DNA of 6,336 bases from Candidatus Sediminicultor tertius (GTDB taxonomy: Bacteria > Atribacterota > Phoenicimicrobiia > Phoenicimicrobiales > Phoenicimicrobiaceae): NCBI GenBank assembly GCA_003527405.1, contig DPXH01000206.1:1099-7434 (forward strand), in the 5' to 3' direction. Made by a program: the position numbers and the translations under genes. This document shows, piece after piece, positions 1 to 5,940 of this stretch. Below the pieces are notes generated by a model, which made no database searches, was not told where the DNA came from, and saw only the letters and a program-made list of their open reading frames with translations. Each line of letters starts with the position of its first letter. The first letter of the stretch is position 1.

Positions 1-87
1 CTCACCATCATTTATCTCGAGGCTAAAATTATTTACTGCTTTGACTTTTCCAAAGTCTTTACTTAAATCTTTAAGCTTTACTTCCAT
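1..87 (-). CDS. ABC transporter ATP-binding protein, N-terminal fragment (UgpC/MalK type)
   Basis: Only the first 29 codons are in the window; the gene runs off the left edge. The reading begins MEVKLKDLSKDFGKVKAVNN and continues FSLEINDGE. This is the usual opening of a sugar-ABC ATPase: a first beta strand, an aromatic A-loop residue (F12) that stacks on the ATP adenine, then the strand ending in 'DGE' just before the Walker A loop, which is cut off. The ATG at 85-87 is preceded by a modest AAGGGG at 101-106, about 13 bases away, which is rather far for a ribosome site. It is separated from the isomerase upstream by 460 non-coding bases with operator-like sequences, so it may start a separate transcript. 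It is a different gene from the ATPase at the right edge. CUT1 importers are the likeliest class from context, but Walker A alone could not confirm this because it lies outside. Confidence 0.85.
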   Translation of the reverse strand, partial: MEVKLKDLSKDFGKVKAVNNFSLEINDGE

Positions 88-158
88 TTTCTTTGCTAAT
101 CCCCTTATTGTTTTTATGTCTTGCTTAAACTAAAAAAATTGTATTTTACACTAACTTT

Positions 159-174
159 ATGCATTCGATTGCAT
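159..174. promoter_or_regulatory. LacI/CcpA-family-like operator candidate
   Basis: The 16-base sequence ATGCATTCGATTGCAT is an inverted repeat with seven of eight base pairs complementary; only the T164/T169 pair fails. It is centred on CG, as operators of LacI-family regulators typically are. Bases 159-173 fit the published cre consensus WTGNAANCGNWWNCA with one mismatch. It lies 72 bases before the ATG of the ATPase at the left edge and just upstream of a possible -10 (TAAAAT, 143-148), where a repressor would block a promoter. No regulator gene is visible here, so the binding protein is unknown. Confidence 0.4.
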
Positions 175-189
175 TTTACTTAAAAATTA

Positions 190-259
190 AAATAAAGAAT
201 TTTTATTAATTAGTTTTCATTAATTAAAAATGAGAAAACAACAATAAAATTCTTTATTT
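190..259. repeat. Long imperfect inverted repeat, AT-rich
   Basis: Bases 190-203 pair perfectly with 246-259 (14 pairs). After one bulged T (204), bases 205-207 pair with 243-245. Inside, 214-220 (TTTTCAT) can pair with 230-236 (ATGAGAA) with one G-T wobble. The outer stem has a single G-C pair, so as RNA it would be weak, and no clear T-run follows it on either strand. It could be a cruciform-prone element, a poor terminator for the isomerase transcript, or a chance product of extreme AT content. Confidence 0.4.
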
Positions 260-547
260 CATAGTTTAACTATACGACATAACTTTTAAAAATCCTTCTT
301 TTTTTAAAAAATATTTTGAAATTTCTTCGATTAAAAATACTTATTAAGTTTATCGTATGGATAATTGCTAAAGATCTAAAATTATTCTACTAAATTTTTC
401 AATAAAAATACAATCATTACCTTCTCTAACTACCCCGCTAAAGTTTACACTAATATTAAGACCTTAAAAGTAAAAACAGTAATGAAATCCACTATTAAAT
501 TTCCTAAATTATTCTGCCTTAAATATATAAAGATAAAATCTTTTAAA

Positions 548-1426
548 TCATTTTGCAAGATACTTTGAAAAGAGTGTCTTGGTTTCCTTAAAAATATCAG
601 AGTTAAAATCTAGATATTTATCGTGATAGTACTCAAGTATGACTATTCCCTGATAATCCTTGAGGATTTCGAGAACTTCCTTAAATGGAATAGTACCCCA
701 ACCTGGTGGAAGGTTAAGGTCCCCTCTACCTAAATTGAGCCTGTTGGTGTAACTTGAAACCCGATAGAGATCGAAATTTTCCAGTCTCATTTTTTCAAAT
801 CTTCCAAAGTTATCGCTTAGATGAATATGACCTATCATGCTTGCTGCTTCCTTTATACTCTCAAGAAAGTTTTCCCCAAAGTAATGTTCAGAGAGAAATG
901 CATGTCCCACATCCAACACCAATATAATATCTGGCTCATTTATCTCTTTAACAAAATCTACAACTTTGGAAAGTTTATCTATCTCGATATTCTCTATCCC
1001 AATTTTAAGTTTCCACTTTTTTGCATATTCAAGTCCTTTTAGAATAGCTTCTCGGAAGAGGTATTCTTTAGCTGGGTCATCGCTTTCTTTTTCGAAATGA
1101 CAGACAAGTAACTCCGCACCAATAATCCCCGCAAACTCAATACTTGACTTGAACGACTCAAGTTGAAATTCTCTATCTTGATTATCTCTTAAATCAATTC
1201 CGTTATGCATATGCGCAGTACGTTTAAAACTATAGCGATCAAGAAGTTTAGTCAACTTATTCATTCTTTTCGTAATTATTTTACCTCCACCAATTGTATC
1301 TACCACATCTGCTGAAACCTCGAGATATTCAAAACCAGCCTCTTTAAGATAGGTAAGCTGATTCTCAAGTTTTGAGAAACTTCCATCTGTCCTGCGTGTA
1401 TTTACGCCAAACCCTTTTATTTTCAT
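548..1426 (-). CDS. Sugar isomerase/epimerase, TIM-barrel, paralogue 2
   Basis: This 292-residue protein belongs to the xylose-isomerase-like TIM-barrel family (AP endonuclease 2 fold, COG1082), cytoplasmic metal-dependent enzymes that isomerise or epimerise sugars, keto-sugars or inositol derivatives. The usual metal and proton-transfer ligands can be placed: E145 in 'IENIE', D172 and H175 in 'LDVGHA', H202 in 'HIHLSDN', and E265 in 'ILEYY'. H72/H74 and H110 lie on earlier strands. A 'GRGDLNLPPGWG' block (233-244) precedes the last helix pair, as in many family members. Length is normal. The ATG at 1426 has GAAAGG at 1439-1444, about 12 bases away, and the N-terminus (MKIKGFGVNT) aligns with its paralogue (MNIIGIGINT), which supports the start. 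It follows the MalG-type permease by 55 bases and ends the gene cluster before a large gap. It is clearly homologous to the enzyme at 3443-4333 but differs in the substrate-pocket region (N238 for H240, R209 for C211). Substrate unknown. Confidence 0.9.
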   Translation of the reverse strand: MKIKGFGVNTRRTDGSFSKLENQLTYLKEAGFEYLEVSADVVDTIGGGKIITKRMNKLTKLLDRYSFKRTAHMHNGIDLRDNQDREFQLESFKSSIEFAGIIGAELLVCHFEKESDDPAKEYLFREAILKGLEYAKKWKLKIGIENIEIDKLSKVVDFVKEINEPDIILVLDVGHAFLSEHYFGENFLESIKEAASMIGHIHLSDNFGRFEKMRLENFDLYRVSSYTNRLNLGRGDLNLPPGWGTIPFKEVLEILKDYQGIVILEYYHDKYLDFNSDIFKETKTLFSKYLAK

Positions 1427-1481
1427 CCTTTTAAATTACCTTTCTTAATTAATTTTCCTACTATTACTATATTTATAGTTT

Positions 1482-2315
1482 TTATGCCATTCCTTTTCCA
1501 CCCATTATGGGAGCTTTCATCAATGCTTTCTGGAGGAAAACAAAGAGGAATAAAGGCGGTAACATATAAAAAAGCGATATTGCTGCAATTACTCCATAAT
1601 CTACTACCTCAGTTGCAAGAAGACCTTGAACTAAAGTTGAAAGTAATGGCACTGTACCTGGAAGCAAAGTATAAACATAAATAAAATCATGCCATGCAAA
1701 TAGAAAGCCCCATATAAATACTGCTCCTATACCAGGCTTAATTAATGGAAGGAAGATTTTGTACCATATCTGAAATCGAGTACAGCCATCTATCATAGCA
1801 GATCTTTCTATATCCCAGGGCACTGCATCAAAAAATCCCTTTATCATCCAAACACCTAACGGTATTTCCAGTGAAGCCCTTGCTAATGCAACGCCGGGGA
1901 TTTTATATAAGAGTTTTGTATAGAGTAACAAGAAAAATATGGCTATTAAAAGGATTTGTCCACTAACGGCATGGAGTATTAATTGCATAGACAATAAAAA
2001 AGTCTTTCCGCGAAATTCGATCCTGGACAAAGCATATCCTGTCAATGTACAAACAACTGTTACTGCAAGGCCTGATATGGAAGCAAAAAGGAAAGTGTTT
2101 AAAAAAATACCCCATATTCTGGTTTTCTCTAAACCCCATGGAATCGTACTCCATAGGAAACTAAAGTTAGATAAACTTAATTTTTGAGGAATGATGCCAA
2201 GCGATATCCCCTTACTAAAAGCTTCCGCAAAGAAAGCAATGTACATTATCAGAAATGGGATAGCAATAAGTGAAAGTATTATATAAATTATCCATTTATC
2301 AAATATTTTTTTCAT
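1482..2315 (-). CDS. Sugar ABC transporter permease, MalG type
   Basis: This 277-residue inner-membrane protein is the second permease of a CUT1 sugar importer. Hydrophobic segments are visible near residues 8-30, 70-95, 105-132, 140-160, 192-215 and 238-262, giving the six spans typical of MalG-type subunits. The 'NTFLFASISGLAVTVVCTLTGYALSR' type block (73-98) is characteristic. The cytoplasmic EAA loop, which docks onto the ATPase, lies at about 168-196 and reads DIERSAMIDG followed by a LPLIKP end; the usual second alanine of EAA is replaced (ERSA), a tolerated variant. The C-terminus (KAPIMGGKGMA) is the family's normal 'G..KG' ending. Its ATG overlaps the stop of the preceding permease by four bases (ATGA, 2312-2315), and AAGGAT at 2322-2327 sits six bases before it, so the two permeases are probably translationally coupled and made in equal amounts. 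Confidence 0.95.
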   Translation of the reverse strand: MKKIFDKWIIYIILSLIAIPFLIMYIAFFAEAFSKGISLGIIPQKLSLSNFSFLWSTIPWGLEKTRIWGIFLNTFLFASISGLAVTVVCTLTGYALSRIEFRGKTFLLSMQLILHAVSGQILLIAIFFLLLYTKLLYKIPGVALARASLEIPLGVWMIKGFFDAVPWDIERSAMIDGCTRFQIWYKIFLPLIKPGIGAVFIWGFLFAWHDFIYVYTLLPGTVPLLSTLVQGLLATEVVDYGVIAAISLFYMLPPLFLFVFLQKALMKAPIMGGKGMA

Positions 2316-3253
2316 ACTTCTATCCTTGAGCGCTCGATCATTCTTCTCATACCAAAGACTTTCAGTAAAACTACGAGAAGGATCAAGTTAATTATCACAA
2401 GTACCACCATTATACTGCTTCCATAACCATATTGATAATTTTTAAATGCACTATTGTATCCGTAAAGTGCCCACACTTCGGTAGCATGATATGGTCCTCC
2501 TCCAGTAATCAGGAAAATATAAACATATGAGTTTATGAAGGACATTAAATGCCATGCTGTCATAGTCATAATTGGCCATTTCAATAGAGGAATTATGATG
2601 AATCTCGATGTTTGCCAGAAAGAAGCTCCATCGATCTCTGCTGCCCTGATATAGTCTTTAGGAATAGATGCAATTGCAGAGGTGAAGATAAGCATCGCCA
2701 ATGAAATACCTAAAAATGCATTGGCACATATCACAATGAGCATGGGATACTCAATAAACCAATGTATTGGTGAGATACCAAAGCCTTCTAAAATTGAGTT
2801 AAAGACCCCATAACGTGTTCCCTCAAAACTCCACATCCAGAGAAAACCCCAGACTACTGGTGGGATTAATCTGGGAAAAAAGAATATTGCTCTAAAAATC
2901 AGACTTGCCGTCCGATTAATTCTCATAGTAAGTAAAGATATAAAAAGTGCTCCAATAATAGTTAAGGGAAGTGCACTGATAATATAAATAATGGTATTCT
3001 TAATAATTCTTGGTATTAATGGATCTTTGAGAGTAAATAGCTTTAAAAAGTTTGTTAAACCTACAAGACGCCAGTTAAATAGCTGATCCATATTAGTAAA
3101 AGCAATAGTGAAGACCAGTGCAACCGGAATAAAGTAAAAAAATGATACAAGAAGGACACTGGGAGATAAAAAGAACCAATGTGAATTAAATTTAAAGAAA
3201 GATGTCTTTCCCTCTATCAACATATTGGATGATTTTTCTCTTTTAGCCATCAT
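2312..3253 (-). CDS. Sugar ABC transporter permease, MalF type
   Basis: This 313-residue inner-membrane protein is the first permease of the CUT1 importer and forms the channel with the MalG-type subunit. After a short charged N-terminal tail, hydrophobic spans lie near 26-52, 86-112, 118-142, 170-196, 228-250 and 280-302. The EAA loop is at about 200-227 (YIRAAEIDGASFWQ, ending IPLLKWP), matching the family consensus well. The 'TGGGP' turn at 250-254 is another family hallmark. Two adjacent ATG codons are possible (3253 and 3250). The ribosome site AGGATGG (3258-3264) is only four bases from the first and seven from the second, so the second ATG, giving 312 residues, may be the true start. 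The stop overlaps the next start (ATGA). It stands 189 bases downstream of isomerase 1. Confidence 0.95.
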   Translation of the reverse strand: MMAKREKSSNMLIEGKTSFFKFNSHWFFLSPSVLLVSFFYFIPVALVFTIAFTNMDQLFNWRLVGLTNFLKLFTLKDPLIPRIIKNTIIYIISALPLTIIGALFISLLTMRINRTASLIFRAIFFFPRLIPPVVWGFLWMWSFEGTRYGVFNSILEGFGISPIHWFIEYPMLIVICANAFLGISLAMLIFTSAIASIPKDYIRAAEIDGASFWQTSRFIIIPLLKWPIMTMTAWHLMSFINSYVYIFLITGGGPYHATEVWALYGYNSAFKNYQYGYGSSIMVVLVIINLILLVVLLKVFGMRRMIERSRIEV

Positions 3254-3375
3254 TTTTCCATCCTATTTTTCTTTCCTTTAGCTTATAGTTAAGCAATATT
3301 ATAAGGTATACTATTCATCACAGTATTTTCCACACGCTTCCGCAGAGTACCCCCTGATCGTCCTGAACTTTTACC

Positions 3376-3480
3376 TTATTTACCTATCACCTGCAGAAAC
3401 TCAAATATAAACTCTTCCACAAGTTTTTCTATCTCGAAATTCTCATTTGCAAAATACTGTATGTCGTTTAATATATCCTT
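3376..3480 (-). other. Possible out-of-frame C-terminal tail of isomerase 1
   Basis: Beginning just after the four-A run at 3479-3482 (minus strand), the frame reached by dropping one A stays open past the annotated stop. It would encode 34 residues, starting KDILNDIQYFANENFEIEK and ending in a TAA at 3376-3378. The part beyond the stop looks protein-like, with a charged and hydrophobic helical pattern (EIEKLVEEF). It has no start codon of its own and could be made only after a frame change. It could equally be a chance open frame: the annotated in-frame ending has nearly the same length as that of the paralogue. Confidence 0.25.
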
Positions 3481-4333
3481 TTGCTGCCTCCAATATCTCC
3501 TGATTATAAGGTTTATAGCGATAAGAATAATATTCCATCAGGAATACGCCCTTATAATCCTCTAAGATCTCGAAGGCTTCATCAAGAGGTACCTCGCCCC
3601 ATCCAGGTGGCAGATGCAAATCCCCTTGCCCGAGTTGTAGTAGACCAGGATACTTCTTCATTTTATATTGCTCATTTCTAAGTAGTCGTGCCTCTTCAAA
3701 ACAACCAAAATTGTCAGCTACATGGACATGTTTAATGTAAGGAGTAGCCATCTCAACCGATTTTAGAAAGTTAAAGCAAAAATATTTGGAGGCAAGGTAG
3801 GCATGACCAAAATCAAAAGTTATCCCTACATTCTCTCTTTCTATTCGCTTTACAAAATCAACTACATTAGAGACTGTGTCAATCTCAATGTTTTCTACGC
3901 AAATCTGCACCTTATAGTCAGCTGCGAAATCACTTATCTCTAACATAGACTGATATAATTTCTCCTCAAGTTGCTCATCTTCTGTCTTACGCCCATAGTG
4001 ATAGACAAAGATATTTGCTTCAATTTCAGAGCCGAAAAGAATGCATTCATTGAAGATCCTCTTCTGTACCTCCAAATTTTCAACATCTCTCAAATCAAGG
4101 ACCCGCGGGGCATGAATAGTATATTTCAAGTCGAACCGGTTCAGAAGAGATTTTAAGTCGTTCATCCGACGTGAATTCAGTCTCCCATGATATATAACAT
4201 CGACAGCATCTATACTAATTTCTACATAATCATAACCTAAATCCTGAAAATATTGTAAGTTTTCCTGTAGTTTCTGGATTTCTCCGTTGATACAATCCTG
4301 TTGTGTATTAATTCCTATACCTATTATATTCAC
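3443..4333 (-). CDS. Sugar isomerase/epimerase, TIM-barrel, paralogue 1
   Basis: This 296-residue cytoplasmic enzyme belongs to the xylose-isomerase-like TIM-barrel family (COG1082). Its likely metal and catalytic ligands are E147 in 'VENIE', D174 and H177 in 'FDFGHA', H204 in 'HVHVADN', and E267 in 'LMEYY'; H74 and H112 are on earlier strands. The 'GQGDLHLPPGWG' block is at 235-246. Translation starts at GTG (4331-4333), supported by AAAGGTGA seven bases upstream and by N-terminal alignment with paralogue 2. Its position between the binding protein and the permeases is unusual for a catabolic enzyme and argues that its product is needed alongside the transporter. The last dozen residues (KGYIKRHTVFCK) may result from a one-base shift at the A run 3479-3482. 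Related enzymes include E. coli YcjR-type keto-sugar epimerases and inositol-pathway enzymes; which reaction this one performs cannot be told. Confidence 0.9.
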   Translation of the reverse strand: MNIIGIGINTQQDCINGEIQKLQENLQYFQDLGYDYVEISIDAVDVIYHGRLNSRRMNDLKSLLNRFDLKYTIHAPRVLDLRDVENLEVQKRIFNECILFGSEIEANIFVYHYGRKTEDEQLEEKLYQSMLEISDFAADYKVQICVENIEIDTVSNVVDFVKRIERENVGITFDFGHAYLASKYFCFNFLKSVEMATPYIKHVHVADNFGCFEEARLLRNEQYKMKKYPGLLQLGQGDLHLPPGWGEVPLDEAFEILEDYKGVFLMEYYSYRYKPYNQEILEAAKGYIKRHTVFCK

Positions 4334-4340
4334 GAACTTT

Positions 4341-4348
4341 TCACCTTT
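4341..4348 (-). promoter_or_regulatory. Ribosome binding site deciding the GTG start of isomerase 1
   Basis: AAAGGTGA lies seven bases before the GTG at 4331-4333. No ATG near this point is both in frame and well spaced, so this site fixes the non-ATG start. It lies just outside the stem-loop at 4354-4388 and is therefore not hidden by it. Confidence 0.75.
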
Positions 4349-4353
4349 TATGT

Positions 4354-4388
4354 AAGCAGATAGGAATTTTTTAAACTCCTATCTGCTT
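4354..4388 (-). promoter_or_regulatory. Intercistronic stem-loop after the binding-protein gene
   Basis: AAGCAGATAGGA and TCCTATCTGCTT form a perfect 12-bp stem around an 11-base loop (4366-4376). It lies 79 bases past the stop of the binding-protein gene and 20 bases before the GTG of isomerase 1. On the minus-strand transcript the stem is followed by ACATAAAAGG, not a U-run, so it is not a standard intrinsic terminator. Hairpins after binding-protein genes in sugar operons (as in malE-malF) often protect the upstream message from 3' decay, giving more binding protein than membrane subunits; that role is inferred here. Confidence 0.7.
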
Positions 4389-4467
4389 TATTCCTAAACT
4401 TCCTACTAACTTCATTAAGAAAGTTTGCCGCTGGATATTCCATACCTTGCAGACAGAGAAGATGTCA

Positions 4468-5805
4468 TTATTTTATGATCTCCATATCTTCCACTGTAGT
4501 TGCAAAAGATTGTAAATCGCTGACGGCTTCGGCTGGGGTAATGATGCCAGCCTCAACTCCTTTAAGGGCATCAAATGCACGGGCCATATACGGCCAGAAA
4601 TCTGGATGTGTTGGGACCGGCCTAACACTCTTTACTGAAAGGGCAATCCTTTGAATGTATTCTATATTCTCAACCGTTGGATAATGCAAGGAAGATGCTC
4701 TATAAGGAGGACGCATCGAGTATGCAGAGTGTATAGCGCAAGCTTCTGGTGAAGTTGCAAACATTATCACCAAAGCAGCAATTTCTGGATACTTACATTG
4801 ACTAGACACAAAGTATAACGGAAAGTCATGCGTTGATACAGGTTTAATTCCTTCCACTGCGGGTGGAAATGGCAGGAAACCAAGATCGTTCTCTAAAGCA
4901 TGATCCGTTAAACCATATTTTTCCTTCCACTCTGCTGGTGTACCGACATGTGATGCTAATGTGCAAAACGTCTTACCTTCGGCAAAGGTGCTATGTATGG
5001 TCTTCCAGGGTGGAGATTCGGGTGGAATCACTCCTTCTTTTACCATCTTAGCATGCCATTTGTACATTTTTAACATGGCAGACTCATTCAGCACCAAATT
5101 GCCTGTCTTAATATTGTAAGCTTCTGCCCCAAAAGCAAGTAAGACTCCATAAAAGCCCGACCCTTTGCTCGGTCTGTGAAGAATGCCATATTCAACCAAT
5201 CCGGCATGCACTGCCTTCTTAGCTAATTCTGCTAGCTTGTTCAGTGTAGTTATACCATCTGGTGGTAACATATTGAGTATTTCACCATCAGTATATCCCA
5301 GTTTTCTCAATACATCTTTCCTGTACCATACACCTGTGGGTGCTATATCATGAGGTATACCCCAGATTTTATTGTTCCACTTGGCGCTCTCCCATAGGTT
5401 AGAATAGAAATCATAGTAATTACTATCCCAAAAAGTCTTGACATGGTCGTCTAAAGATGCGATAAAACCACCTTTTGCTAATTCTACTATATTCCGCAAG
5501 GTAAAAATATCAGGGGATTTTCCAGATTTAAAGTCCATATAAAATTTATCCTTAAATGGTCCCCACTTCAGCGTTGAGAAACTTACATCCACCTTGATTT
5601 TTACTCCCATTGGCTTCAATATTTGATTAAGCTCATCAACCGCTAATTTTATATTTTCCGCCTTTTTTACTCCTAACGGTCCTGGGCCAATAATATTTGC
5701 TGTTAGTTCGTAAACCTTTTCTTCCTGAGCCATAGCAAAATTTACAGCACTTATAAGAAAAATTATTATTAACATAAGATTAATCATAGTTTTTAAAAAT
5801 TTCAT
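4468..5805 (-). CDS. Extracellular sugar-binding protein of the ABC importer
   Basis: This 445-residue protein is the solute-binding component (family 1 / MalE-like fold), which captures the substrate outside the inner membrane and delivers it to the permeases. Residues 1-26 are a signal peptide: K2/K5, a hydrophobic core at about 8-23, and an AMA|Q signal-peptidase-I site. There is no cysteine, so it is not a lipoprotein. Family-like stretches include 'SGKSPDIFTL' (94-103), 'NNKIWGIPHDIAPTGVWYRKDVLRK' split over 144-168, and the C-terminal lobe with 'RPPYRASS' (365-372). Many aromatic residues suit sugar stacking. The ATG at 5805 is preceded by AAGGAGGT six bases upstream. The gene ends in tandem stops, TAA TGA. 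It sits 135 bases after the ATPase and 134 bases before isomerase 1. A strong ribosome site, a leader with an extra Shine-Dalgarno and a downstream hairpin all suggest high expression. Ligand unknown. Confidence 0.93.
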   Translation of the reverse strand: MKFLKTMINLMLIIIFLISAVNFAMAQEEKVYELTANIIGPGPLGVKKAENIKLAVDELNQILKPMGVKIKVDVSFSTLKWGPFKDKFYMDFKSGKSPDIFTLRNIVELAKGGFIASLDDHVKTFWDSNYYDFYSNLWESAKWNNKIWGIPHDIAPTGVWYRKDVLRKLGYTDGEILNMLPPDGITTLNKLAELAKKAVHAGLVEYGILHRPSKGSGFYGVLLAFGAEAYNIKTGNLVLNESAMLKMYKWHAKMVKEGVIPPESPPWKTIHSTFAEGKTFCTLASHVGTPAEWKEKYGLTDHALENDLGFLPFPPAVEGIKPVSTHDFPLYFVSSQCKYPEIAALVIMFATSPEACAIHSAYSMRPPYRASSLHYPTVENIEYIQRIALSVKSVRPVPTHPDFWPYMARAFDALKGVEAGIITPAEAVSDLQSFATTVEDMEIIK

Positions 5806-5811
5806 TTTTAA

Positions 5812-5819
5812 ACCTCCTT
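5812..5819 (-). promoter_or_regulatory. Strong ribosome binding site of the binding-protein gene
   Basis: AAGGAGGT is a full-strength Shine-Dalgarno sequence six bases before the ATG at 5805, the strongest positioned site in the window. It confirms the start and fits the high copy number usual for binding proteins. Confidence 0.9.
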
Positions 5820-5871
5820 ATTAATTTTCTAAAATTTTAATTAAAATATAGACTAATTGTTTTTTCTTTCT

Positions 5872-5881
5872 ATCACCTCCT
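5872..5881 (-). promoter_or_regulatory. Orphan Shine-Dalgarno sequence in the leader
   Basis: AGGAGGTGAT matches the 16S rRNA 3' tail over ten bases, yet no ATG, GTG or TTG lies within a usable distance downstream; the next start is the binding-protein ATG 66 bases away, which has its own site. Similar gene-less sites upstream of highly expressed genes (STAB-SD in Bacillus) bind ribosomes and protect the message from 5' exonuclease. A standby site for ribosomes is another option. Confidence 0.5.
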
Positions 5882-5911
5882 AAATTTATTTGCCCTTTCA
5901 GCACTCTCCAT
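5873..5911 (-). CDS. Possible 12-codon leader ORF before the binding-protein gene
   Basis: A short frame reads MESAERANKFRR and stops at TGA (5873-5875). Its start is preceded only by a weak AAGAAG directly next to the ATG. The last two sense codons, AGG AGG, and the stop form the orphan Shine-Dalgarno sequence. A ribosome ending here would stand on that site, so the two could act together, but a frame this short may be accidental. Confidence 0.15.
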   Translation of the reverse strand: MESAERANKFRR

Positions 5912-5940
5912 CTTCTTAATTTTGTAAAAAACGATAATAT

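Larger units (their letters stand above)
88..547. other. 460-base AT-rich non-coding gap with palindromes
   Basis: This is the longest gene-free stretch. It is much more AT-rich than the flanking genes, and I see no coding frame of more than a few codons with a good ribosome site. It holds a LacI-like palindrome (159-174), a long inverted repeat (190-259) and a 13-base palindrome ATAGTTTAACTAT (261-273). Five bases past the stop of isomerase 2 there is a small stem AAAGAT-TTT-ATCTTT (529-543, minus strand), too AT-rich to call a terminator. A possible minus-strand -10 hexamer, TAAAAT (143-148), lacks a convincing -35. The gap most likely separates two transcription units. Confidence 0.7.

Noticed and set aside
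382..417. An 11-residue minus-strand frame (MIVFLLKNLVE) with AGAAGG three bases before its ATG in the AT-rich gap.
   Set aside because: Too short, with poor ribosome-site spacing and no supporting context.
529..543. Small stem AAAGAT-TTT-ATCTTT just after the isomerase 2 stop as a terminator.
   Set aside because: Six pairs with one G-C and no proper U-run make it too weak to call.
821..1042. Plus-strand open frame opposite isomerase 2, and similar ones at 1484-1684, 1939-2187, 3481-3681, 3971-4156 and 4863-5051.
   Set aside because: All lie inside well-supported minus-strand genes, have no recognisable protein features, and are expected antisense shadows.
3301..3310. Minus-strand TATAAT-like sequence between isomerase 1 and the MalF-type permease as an internal promoter.
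   Set aside because: No acceptable -35 hexamer at 16-18 bases upstream and no extended -10.
3320..3460. Ten-base inverted repeat, ACAGTATTTT at 3320-3329 and AAAATACTGT at 3451-3460.
   Set aside because: The arms are short, AT-rich and 121 bases apart, and the second is inside the isomerase coding end; probably chance.
4348..4443. A 31-codon minus-strand frame (MEYPAANFLNEVSRKF...) between the binding protein and isomerase 1, in frame with the former after its tandem stops.
   Set aside because: The only ribosome-like site (AAGGT) touches the ATG, and much of the frame is the stem-loop. Its stop lies 14 bases before the isomerase GTG, so coupling is conceivable, but chance is likelier.
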